The position numbers and the translations under genes are program-made. This document shows, piece after piece, positions 35,332 to 43,462 of a DNA stretch of 64,000 nucleotides; the stretch's first letter is position 1, and each line of letters starts with the position of its first letter. Location: contig FO203512.1 of the NCBI GenBank assembly GCA_000967895.1, positions 3,843,531 to 3,907,530 of the forward strand. The letters run 5' to 3'. Under the pieces are notes generated by a model. That model was not told the DNA's origin, did no database searches, and saw only the letters and a list, made by a program, of their open reading frames with translations. The stretch comes from Oleispira antarctica RB-8. Lineage in GTDB: Bacteria > Pseudomonadota > Gammaproteobacteria > Pseudomonadales > Oceanobacteraceae.

Positions 35332-36387
35332 TTATAATAGTGAGTCGAGTTCTTCAGAGTTGTCTTTAGCTTCGGTAATGGTCGGTGGCAAATTACCTAG
35401 CTGTCCAAAAGGTGTGCGTGAGCCAACTTCTGATGTCCATAGTACATTTGAAATATCGTGAATAATTCCTATACTAATCGTGTCAACTAACGTATAGCTG
35501 CCTTTGTTAAAGGCTTCATCTCCAGCTGTCTCCTTGTATAGCGTAAGTGCTTTATACAGTTCTGTTCTATTTCCTGCGATTTCAGCAGCAGCGACGTGCA
35601 GCGCACTGCCTAAGTGAAAGCCTACTGTTATAGAGCTACGGCTCGCATATTCTAAGATTTCCCAGTTATTCTTTTTGATATCAGAAGGTTTTTTGTTAGG
35701 TAATAGTATCCATAAAGTAGCTTGTAAGGCTTGTGGCGCTCCTCCCCATTTTTCATTGTCTACGCAATTTGCAGCTTTCAGTATTGTTGATGCAATGCTT
35801 CTAGAGACACCGGCTGCCATTCCTGATTCTGCATCATTTTTAATCGCTAAAGCACCCATAGTGAGAGATAATAAAAAAGTTATCTCATCCAGTTCTTCAT
35901 CAAAATTAGGGCATTCGTAAGAAGAGCGTATTGGCTTGAAATCATAAATCTGCATGCCAAGATCAAATGACTTTGAGCGACGTTGCGCTGTTTTTGTTAA
36001 CCACTGTTTTTGGAGTTGTCTTGCATCTTTGGCACCTTCGATATCTCCTTTTCTTAATGCACGGATAGAGCGAAGCTCAGCTTCTCGAGCGTGGTACTCA
36101 CTGCAAACCGAAGAGAGTAAAGGCATCATGGCAAGGTAACCATTTTTCAGATCGGTCATCTCGTTAACTGAATCCAGAAAAAATTCAAATGTCCTACCCA
36201 AATTACAGGCGATGTCAGTATCACCTTGGGCTATGACGTAGGGGTAAATTTCATTTTCAACAATGCCCTCTACGACAATTCCGGTGGTATAAGAAATAGG
36301 GTTGTGAGAGCAGCCTGTCATGGTCGTTAATAAGGCAGTTAAACTGAGTAGAAAAATATTTATTTTTGTTTTTAGGATATTAGTCAT
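35332..36387 (-). CDS. TatT-like TRAP-associated lipoprotein
   Basis: 351 residues, first gene of the TRAP operon, ending 21 bases before the binding protein. The signal peptide ends in a lipobox-like TMTGC near residue 26, so it is probably a lipoprotein. The rest is almost all helical with repeated Ala/Glu-rich hairpins, as in the TatT family of TPR-like proteins that partner TRAP binding proteins in TPAT systems, first described in Treponema pallidum (Tp0956-Tp0958). There TatT is thought to hand hydrophobic ligands to the binding protein. Helical pattern and context are the main evidence. Confidence 0.7.
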   Translation of the reverse strand: MTNILKTKINIFLLSLTALLTTMTGCSHNPISYTTGIVVEGIVENEIYPYVIAQGDTDIACNLGRTFEFFLDSVNEMTDLKNGYLAMMPLLSSVCSEYHAREAELRSIRALRKGDIEGAKDARQLQKQWLTKTAQRRSKSFDLGMQIYDFKPIRSSYECPNFDEELDEITFLLSLTMGALAIKNDAESGMAAGVSRSIASTILKAANCVDNEKWGGAPQALQATLWILLPNKKPSDIKKNNWEILEYASRSSITVGFHLGSALHVAAAEIAGNRTELYKALTLYKETAGDEAFNKGSYTLVDTISIGIIHDISNVLWTSEVGSRTPFGQLGNLPPTITEAKDNSEELDSLL

Positions 36388-36651
36388 TAGACAGTCCCAT
36401 GAAAATCTATAGAAATAATCATACTGGAATGCTGAACGTGCTTCGAATGTTTTTGCATATTATTATTCTTCTTTTATGTTGTTATTATATTTTTTATTTG
36501 TGCTGTTCTGTATGACGGCTTTGCATTGTTCCTAATGCTAGTTCGGCTTAAAAGCAGTGAATAAGCTGTTTTTTTACAACGCACCAGGCAGCAATTGAAC
36601 TGAAAATCTAAGTCACTGTATAACAATTAGGATTGACTTTCAAATTATTTT

Positions 36652-37865
36652 CATGAGACCTCTGGACAACTACGTATTTTTAAGCTTCGCGTAATTTCAT
36701 TGCAAAGTTTCAAAAAAACAGCACTTAACGCCGACTGTTTTCCTCATATTGCTATTTTATAAACAACATAAGTAAGATTTCGACTTACAGTCCGCATTGA
36801 ACTGACTACTCCCGCGACATCTAGTTGGGAAGTCCATAAAGTCCTAAAAACACAGCACCTTTTTTAATGTTCGCGGCCATCGCAGCTAAGCCAAATAATG
36901 TCGTATTTTTTGCCAGCCCCATTAATCGCGTTCGAGCCAATTTAAAGTGCCATTTATAGGTGGCAAAAGGACGCTCTCCTCCGCCTCGTGTCACCGCTAT
37001 TTCAGCGTTGCGTATTTTATCCGCCTCAGAAAGTGGGTTATTTCGATAGCCTTTTCGTTGAACCTGATCGCCTATCCCATGCTCTTTTAATTTATCTCTC
37101 GTATCTTGAGAGCTATAGGCAGCGTCGGCATAGAGTGCACTTTCATCTCTTAATAATAGATGATCGCGTTCTTGGCTATCGCGTACGTTACCTGGCGTGA
37201 CTGTTTGGCTATGTATAAATCCATCCTCATCAACTCCCGTATGCACAGAGTGTGCCATACGTTAATTTTTGGCGACATCTACTATCTTTCTTAACATTCC
37301 AGCCTGCTTCAGGGTCTTTTTTTGCTCGCCATTTTTCCCTTTCCCGAGACTGATTGAGCGGCTTCTATCGGCGTAGCGTCAATAATATTAATTCGACCTT
37401 TGGTCATGATAATATTTTTTTCTTCAAGTTGGTTGTTGATCTCGCCTAAAAGTTTATCCCACAAGCCATGTTCAATTAGCTTATTGCGAAAGCGGCCTAA
37501 TGTTGAAGCTTCTGGCACTGTCGCAGTTAATTCGAGATGGCAAAATTTCTAAAGAGAAGGTCTCGATATAGGCTTTGGGCTAGTTGAACATCAGAAAGTG
37601 AATACCAAATTCCGAGAACTAAGCTTCGATAAAGGGTCAGTAAGGGATAGCTGGGGCGGCCTGTTGAAGCGTTATAAACTGAAGAAAGAATGCTTTCAAT
37701 TTTAGACCAGTCCAATAGAGCTTCGGTATCATCTAAGCTATGAAGAATAGAATGATCGAGGTCAGACGCTAATAGGAATGATTCGGGTTGAGTATTAAAT
37801 GTTTTTTGCATTGCTCATTATATCAAATAACGGTTAGAAGTTTCGGGTTATGCTGAGGTCTCATG
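36652..37865 (-). mobile_element. IS5-family element, degenerate
   Basis: About 1.2 kb bounded by matching ends CATGAGACCTC at 36652-36662 and GAGGTCTCATG at 37855-37865, enclosing a broken transposase. No target duplication is visible beyond the ends. The 36388-36651 interval to its left, upstream of the TatT-like gene, is AT-rich with no gene recognised. Confidence 0.75.
36821..37811 (-). pseudogene. IS5-family transposase, frameshifted in at least two places
   Basis: Three frames on the - strand together make one DDE transposase. 37527-37811 (MQKTFNTQPESFLLASDL) is the N-terminus with the domain RPSYPLLTLYRSLVLG. 37309-37518 has STLGRFRNKLIEHGLWDKLL and INIIDATPIEAAQS, with the first catalytic Asp region. 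36821-37258 has MAHSVHTGVDEDGFIH, ADAAYSSQDTRDKL, RGGGERPFATYKWHFKLART. Frame changes fall near 37520 and between 37259 and 37308. It cannot make an intact protein. Confidence 0.88.
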
Positions 37866-37923
37866 TTAATAATCCTAGATTAGCAAGGGTATTTTAGACC
37901 ATTAAGCAATCCAGGATTATTAA
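37866..37923. repeat. Inverted repeat next to the IS5 element
   Basis: TTAATAATCCTAGATT at 37866 and AATCCAGGATTATTAA ending 37923 are complementary with one mismatch, with a 26-base spacer. It lies directly outside the IS end and upstream of nothing obvious. It could be an older insertion scar, a second pair of element ends or a terminator for regulator 2, whose stop is at 37994. Confidence 0.5.
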
Positions 37924-37993
37924 GCCACTATAATTAAACATTTGCAGCTTTCTAAGAGCATAGCGACCCTGCTAACATTTATTACTCAGTACT

Positions 37994-39007
37994 TTATCCT
38001 CCATTTTTTTGTAATCGGTATTGAGAGGGAGAAGTTCCCTGCCAACGTCTAAATGCTCTACTAAAATTCCGATCGTCTTCGTAACCTAAAAAATAAGCAA
38101 TTTCTTTTATAGTCAAATCTGTATTGGTTAGGTAGGAAATAGCCAGTGCTTGTTTAACTTCGTCTAATATTCTTCGATAAGAACTGCCTTCTTCTATCAA
38201 TCTTCGATGCAGCGTTCTGGAGGTCATATTAAACCAAGAGGCCATGACGGCTTGGGTTGGGAAGTTCTCACTGTTCTCGAGTATTTTCTGTTTTACTTTA
38301 TTCTTATAAGTGCTTTCCTGACTAAGGGTCGCTAATTCTTTTGCGCATAATATTTCCGCTTCTTTATAGGCCGCTAGGTTTGCGAGCGGTATTTTATTTT
38401 GCATTAAGCCTTTTGGTATGCTGATACTCGCTGTCGGTGAGTTAAAGATTAAGTGACAGTCTTTTAAACTTTCGTAAGAAATTCTATGGCCCGGAGAGCG
38501 TGGTAAGTAGAGGGTAATGTTTTTCTTTAATTGAGGTATTAACTGGTCTAGAGCTGACTTTATTGTGACAAGTATTGCTTCAAGTAGAGGGATACGTATT
38601 TCGTTTAATGGAAACGTCTCGTTGAGTTCAATAATGAATGTGCTGCCATTGTATTGGCTGGATACCTGCACTAGTGGAAAGCGCAATGCGATGTATTGTT
38701 CTAATAGTTTGGCGGCGGCTTCTAAGTTTTCACAGTTCATTAAGGCATAGCCTAAAATACCGTGAGATTGTAGAGAGAGTCTATGGCCGACGAGAATACC
38801 GAGGGTTTGGTTTTTTGATAGTTCAATAGCTTTCAAGAGTAATTGCTTTAGGTCTTTGAAGCTTACTGTTTCGTCTATTAGTGTGCCGTCGATGCTTTTA
38901 TAGGCGCTGTCTTTTAACCATACTTGTTGATCGATACCAAAGTCTGTCATGCACTCTGACAGTGTATATAGGTAAACTCCTGGAATTCTGGCGTGATTAT
39001 GATTCAT
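37994..39007 (-). CDS. AraC-family regulator 2, divergent from xylA/xylM operon 2
   Basis: 337 residues from the ATG at 39007 (MNHNHARIPGVYLYTLSE); an in-frame ATG at 39019 adds four residues. Same architecture as regulator 1: an AraC-type effector domain with LGILVGHRLSLQSHGILGYA, then two helix-turn-helices (VMASWFNMTSRTLHRRLIEE, IKEIAYFLGYEDDRNFSRAF) and QGTSPSQYR. It is transcribed away from operon 2 with a 180-base shared promoter region that carries three 21-bp-spaced repeats, so it most likely controls that operon and perhaps itself. Confidence 0.88.
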   Translation of the reverse strand: MNHNHARIPGVYLYTLSECMTDFGIDQQVWLKDSAYKSIDGTLIDETVSFKDLKQLLLKAIELSKNQTLGILVGHRLSLQSHGILGYALMNCENLEAAAKLLEQYIALRFPLVQVSSQYNGSTFIIELNETFPLNEIRIPLLEAILVTIKSALDQLIPQLKKNITLYLPRSPGHRISYESLKDCHLIFNSPTASISIPKGLMQNKIPLANLAAYKEAEILCAKELATLSQESTYKNKVKQKILENSENFPTQAVMASWFNMTSRTLHRRLIEEGSSYRRILDEVKQALAISYLTNTDLTIKEIAYFLGYEDDRNFSRAFRRWQGTSPSQYRLQKNGG

Positions 39008-39070
39008 GATGCTGGCCATAGAGTTATTTATTGTTATTTGTCAGCTTAGCTTCTTACAGTCTAGTTACAC

Positions 39071-39126
39071 TGTCAAATTATGACTGCTCATTGTCATAAA
39101 ATGCCCCTTTAGTGTCAAAAAATGAC
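39071..39126 (+). promoter_or_regulatory. Three direct repeats at 21-bp spacing, probable AraC-type operator, operon 2
   Basis: TGTCAAATTATGAC at 39071, TGTCATAAAATGCC at 39092 and TGTCAAAAAATGAC at 39113 start exactly 21 bases apart, two helical turns. They lie between the divergent regulator (start 39007) and the xylA-like gene (start 39188). Direct repeats at this spacing are how AraC and XylS bind their targets. Confidence 0.8.
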
Positions 39127-39187
39127 ACCTCTGATTTGTTATCTAAGCCTTAAACTTGGTTAGATAATAAAAAAGGGAGTAAATATA

Positions 39188-40207
39188 ATGTTTTCATTTT
39201 TCAGAAGCAGCCCACCAGAGAGTATGCAGGTCAATGAAATTGCCATTTCTTTAGAGAATAAAGAAACCATATTGGCCGCCGCGTTACGTAACGGCATTAA
39301 TTTTCCCTATAGCTGTAAAGTTGGAGGTTGTGCTGAGTGTAAGTGTAGGTTAACTAGAGGAAAAATTAAGGCACTTACTGATGCGAGTTATCTACTATCA
39401 GCGGAAGAGGTACAGACAGGTTATATCCTTGCTTGCCAAAGTGTGCCTAAAACGGCGGATGTTACCATCGAGGTTGATTTAAGCCGAGCGCGTAATCGTT
39501 TAGTGCGTGGCAAAGTAATCGCACAAGAAAAATTAACCCATGACATTGTGTCAATAGACTTGGAATTGGATGAAACGGTTATTTTTAAAGCGGGTCAGTA
39601 TGCAAAGTTAAGCTTAGAAAACTTGCCTAATGTAACTCGTGCTTATTCGTTTGCGTCTAAGCCCAGTGCTGATAGCTCTAAGGTTAGGTTCTTTATTCGG
39701 CATGTTCCTGGAGGTATCTTTTCAACACATATTTATGAAGAAGATTTACTGGATGTTGGTGTGGAGGTTGAAGCACCCTTTGGAGAGTTTTATTTACGTG
39801 ATTCCAATAAACCTATGTTGTTAATCGCCGGTGGCAGTGGTCTGGCGCCGATTATTTCTATTTTAGAGCAGGCGAAAGAGGATCGCTGTGAGCGGCCTGT
39901 GACAGTGCTATTGGGCGCTCGCGCTCAAGCTGATATTTATTGCCAGCAAGAAATACAAAAAATTGCTCAAGATTGGCCAGCAGCGTTTGAATTCAAGCAG
40001 ATACTATCTGAAGAGTCCAATGAAACATCGTGGCAGGGGTTGAGAGGATATATTGGGGATCATTTGCAAACCTTTGCTACTGATAATCATCAAGTATATC
40101 TCTGTGGACCTCCATTGATGATAGATAACTGTATTGAAAAGTTATCATTGATAGGTATTTCAGCGGCTGAAATGTTTGCTGATCGCTTTGTTAGCAATTC
40201 ACAATAA
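39188..40207 (+). CDS. XylA-like [2Fe-2S] ferredoxin/FAD/NAD(P)H reductase, operon 2
   Basis: 339 residues, paralogue of the 28059 gene. Cluster ligands Cys43, Cys48, Cys51 and Cys83 (CKVGGCAECKC, then ILACQSVPK). FAD motif RAYSFAS, NAD motif AGGSGLAPI and YLCGPPLMIDN are all present, so it should be functional. It supplies electrons to the hydroxylase encoded 13 bases after it. AGGGAG precedes the start. Operon 2 is visibly more A/T-rich at third positions than operon 1, so the copies have diverged for a long time or arrived separately. Confidence 0.9.
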   Translation: MFSFFRSSPPESMQVNEIAISLENKETILAAALRNGINFPYSCKVGGCAECKCRLTRGKIKALTDASYLLSAEEVQTGYILACQSVPKTADVTIEVDLSRARNRLVRGKVIAQEKLTHDIVSIDLELDETVIFKAGQYAKLSLENLPNVTRAYSFASKPSADSSKVRFFIRHVPGGIFSTHIYEEDLLDVGVEVEAPFGEFYLRDSNKPMLLIAGGSGLAPIISILEQAKEDRCERPVTVLLGARAQADIYCQQEIQKIAQDWPAAFEFKQILSEESNETSWQGLRGYIGDHLQTFATDNHQVYLCGPPLMIDNCIEKLSLIGISAAEMFADRFVSNSQ

Positions 40208-40220
40208 TTAGGAGTTTTTT

Positions 40221-41399
40221 ATGTTTTTTCATTATTTAAAATATTTTTTATTTCATTTTATCGCCTTATTAGCATTATTTAGTATTCTATTGGGCGGAAG
40301 TTATATTTCGATGGGGGTGGGGGCTATTCTAATGGCCTACATTGTAGGTGATGCATTGGGCGGAGATGATATTTCAACTCCTGACTTTAAGGCCCCCTCT
40401 ATTCTAACGGTGCAATTATGGTTGGCATTACCTTTATTATCTTTAATTGTGTTTGCTTCTATTTGGAGTGTTAGCTCGAGTGATATATTCGGCTTTGGAC
40501 AATATTTTACGACGTTGACGGGATATGATTTATTGGCTGCGCGTGATGCGGCATCGTGGGTGCATAAGTTCTCTACCTTTATTGTTGTGGGTCTTATGAT
40601 TGGTATGACAGGAACAATTACGGCACATGAATTAACCCACCGTACTTGGGATCCTGTGTCAATGTTGATTGGTCGGTGGTTGCTAGCGTTTAGCTTCGAT
40701 ACTATATTTTCTATCGAACATGTTTATGGTCATCATCGTTATGTTTCTACTATTAATGATCCGGCAACAGCACCTAGAGGGCGTAATGTATATTTCCATA
40801 TATTAGCCTCAACAATTAAAGGTAATGTTAGTGCTTGGCATTTAGAATGCGAGCGTTTGGCTAAATTTGGTAGAGGTCCATTTTCGTTGAGAAATGGTGT
40901 GATTCGTGGCCATTTGATGAGCGTTTTATTAGTTGTGTTCGCGTATTTAATTGGTGGCTTAGAGGGTGGTCTGTTCTTTATTGCTTGTGCGATTTTTGGT
41001 AAGTCGTTATTAGAGATTGTTAATTTCATGGAGCATTACGGCATGGTCAGAAATCCGAAAGTACCTGTTCAGCCACGTCATTCTTGGAATACAAATAAAC
41101 GCATTAGTTCTTGGGCGATGTTTAATTTGACTCGTCACTCTCATCATCATGCTGATGGCAATGTGCCGTATCAAGATCTGCGTCCATACGCTGACGCTCC
41201 GATGATGATAAATGGTTATTTGACGACTATTTTAGTGGCCTTAATTCCGCCTCTGTGGAATTATTTAATGGTGCCTAAAGTATTAGCTTGGGATGAAAAA
41301 TACGCCTCTAAAGAAGAATTGATATTGGCTAAGAAAGCCAATTTAAATAGTGGTATTCCTGCGTTTGTTAAAGCCACTGAGAAACCACTTTATAACTGA
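40221..41399 (+). CDS. XylM/AlkB-type membrane diiron hydroxylase, operon 2
   Basis: 392 residues. All histidine boxes are kept: HELTHR (His136, His140), EHVYGHHR (His167, His171, His172), RHSHHH and MEHYG. It is closely similar to the operon 1 hydroxylase through the core (from HELTHRTWDPVSM to the C-terminal GIPAF) and more different in the first 130 residues, mostly membrane helices that shape the substrate channel. That pattern suggests the same chemistry on a different size or shape of substrate. Confidence 0.88.
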   Translation: MFFHYLKYFLFHFIALLALFSILLGGSYISMGVGAILMAYIVGDALGGDDISTPDFKAPSILTVQLWLALPLLSLIVFASIWSVSSSDIFGFGQYFTTLTGYDLLAARDAASWVHKFSTFIVVGLMIGMTGTITAHELTHRTWDPVSMLIGRWLLAFSFDTIFSIEHVYGHHRYVSTINDPATAPRGRNVYFHILASTIKGNVSAWHLECERLAKFGRGPFSLRNGVIRGHLMSVLLVVFAYLIGGLEGGLFFIACAIFGKSLLEIVNFMEHYGMVRNPKVPVQPRHSWNTNKRISSWAMFNLTRHSHHHADGNVPYQDLRPYADAPMMINGYLTTILVALIPPLWNYLMVPKVLAWDEKYASKEELILAKKANLNSGIPAFVKATEKPLYN

Positions 41400-41458
41400 G
41401 ATATCGCTGGTGTTTGGCTTAATATGTTTTATATATATTGAGTGTGTTAACTATTTAT

Positions 41459-41497
41459 AGCCCCAGACGAGAAAACAATAGTTCGTATGGGGCTTTT
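41459..41497 (+). terminator. Rho-independent terminator after hydroxylase operon 2
   Basis: AGCCCCAgACGA pairs with TCGTaTGGGGCT (one mismatch), followed by TTTT. It begins 60 bases past the hydroxylase stop. Confidence 0.8.
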
Positions 41498-41528
41498 AAA
41501 AACGAAATAATCGCTGTGATTACCCTTT

Positions 41529-41880
<352 letters not shown>

Positions 41881-41974
41881 CTGTGCGCATTGCTTCACTA
41901 AAATTCACACCACTAACGTACTATTGCCTCATCTAAAATCACACTACTTTAATGATAATTAAGGGGAGTTTTAG

Positions 41975-42270
41975 ATGATTCGCACGATGAACCTAAAAAC
42001 ACGAAGAGAGATACTGAGTAATATTCACAATCAATACCAAGAGTCTAACTGGCTAGGTAAAGCCAAGCTTCTGTATGGGTTTATAGCTGCTAGCGGATAT
42101 GATAGAAAATACACGATCAAGCTGTTGAACAGTACTGAGGTAATAAAAAAATACCACAGACACACCAGGCTAGAAGCAAATATGACGAGCAAGTTAAGCA
42201 GGCGCTAATTACCCTCTGGTACGCTGCAAACCAGGTTTGCAGTAATTATGAAAACGGTTATACCGGCTAG
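41975..42270 (+). pseudogene. N-terminal remnant of an integrase-type transposase
   Basis: MIRTMNLKTRREILSNIHNQ, then SNWLGKAKLLYGFIAASGYD and RKYTIKLLNS, resemble the start of DDE integrase-type transposases (R-x-Y-...-W-x-x-K-...-GYxRKYAIxLL). The frame runs to 42208. After a shift near 42180 another frame continues YDEQVKQALITLWYAANQVC, also typical of the family, and then stops at about 42270. The catalytic domain is gone. From there to 42540 no gene is seen, only DNA that may be further debris of it. Confidence 0.65.
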
Positions 42271-42540
42271 ATAGGAACCCGGCATAAAAAACAGTCATTA
42301 AGACTAAGGGCTTTTTAGGGCTATCTAGCGCTGATGCTCATCGTGGAGCGGAAAATTAAGCCTTCCCAATGAAGACTCCGAATACATTAGCGCAAAAACA
42401 CCTCATCATTGCAAAAGTTACTTGCAACAACGAGGGGATCCATGCATTTTTATACCTGTGTACTTAATGTTTAATTCTATCAATTTAGGGTATTGTCGAT
42501 GAGCTATACTTTTTAATCGCTCTAGGAATCACCATAACTC

Positions 42541-43326
42541 ATGCCAGAAACTGCTGATGGCCATATTGAAGAAATAAACAGTGAGTGGGAACAACACAGC
42601 CATACGCACCACCAGCTTATTCTTGGTCTCAGTGGGCAAATTCGCGTGCAGCTTAACCAACAGCAAACGATCACGTTAGAGAGTAACCATGCGTGTTTAA
42701 TTCCTGGCGGCTGCTTTCATTCATTTAAAGGCATGAGTAAAAACCGCGTATTAGTGATTGATATTGATCCTAGTGACGCAAGTATTGATCGCTCTTTGAT
42801 GCAGTCGCTTTTTCAACAGGCGCAATTTATCTTATTGGATAATCAAGTTGTTAAGCTCATATCAGCGCTCAGCGATGAGCTAGCCTTACAAAATAATGCC
42901 GCGCTGCAGCCTCATGTTATCGGTTTAATATTATTCAGTTTACAGCACCGAATGCAGCAGCCCGAACCTCAAACGACGCAAGGTTCGCGCTTGGATATTA
43001 AAGGGCTTGATGAATATATTTCACAAAATCTTGCTGAAAAAATAACCGTCGATGCTCTAGCCACTTTTTGCCACATGAGCAGCAGTCAATTTCATTTACG
43101 CTTTCGCCAATTAAAAGGTGTCACACCGCACCAATATTTATTGCAACAACGCACCGAAAAAGCCATTTGGTTATTGCGCAATTCCGACTTAAGCATTGTT
43201 CAAATTGCCGCAGATAGCGGTTTTACTAATCAAAGCGCATTAAACCATGTCGTTAAAGCCAAGCTGAATACCTCCCCCGGACAAATCCGAAAAGAACGTC
43301 ATAGCCTGTCAATTCAGAGTTTTTAA
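42541..43326 (+). CDS. AraC-family regulator, probable activator of proline catabolism
   Basis: 261 residues. The N-terminal cupin-like sensor domain has EQHSHTHHQLILGLSGQIRV and CLIPGGCFHSF. The C-terminal pair of helix-turn-helices has VDALATFCHMSSSQFHLRF and IVQIAADSGFTNQSALNHVV. The gene lies 136 bases upstream of putA in the same direction. Because this PutA lacks the ribbon-helix-helix repressor domain of the enteric enzyme, an AraC-type activator, as in Pseudomonas put control, is a reasonable role. That role is inference from position. Confidence 0.82.
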   Translation: MPETADGHIEEINSEWEQHSHTHHQLILGLSGQIRVQLNQQQTITLESNHACLIPGGCFHSFKGMSKNRVLVIDIDPSDASIDRSLMQSLFQQAQFILLDNQVVKLISALSDELALQNNAALQPHVIGLILFSLQHRMQQPEPQTTQGSRLDIKGLDEYISQNLAEKITVDALATFCHMSSSQFHLRFRQLKGVTPHQYLLQQRTEKAIWLLRNSDLSIVQIAADSGFTNQSALNHVVKAKLNTSPGQIRKERHSLSIQSF

Positions 43327-43462
43327 CAAAAACTCGGGATCTTCTTACAATTAAATTTCTAATAAGCCCTCTATAGTAAATCTCAATAGCCAAAATCACC
43401 GACAATTATAACAACGCAATCGTGATTTTTTTCTTATGGCTAAACCCGAGTAGGAGCAGCGA

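Noticed and set aside
41975-42208. Intact 77-residue gene
   Set aside because: Its protein matches only the start of a transposase, and the continuing homology is in another frame, so it is a frameshifted remnant.
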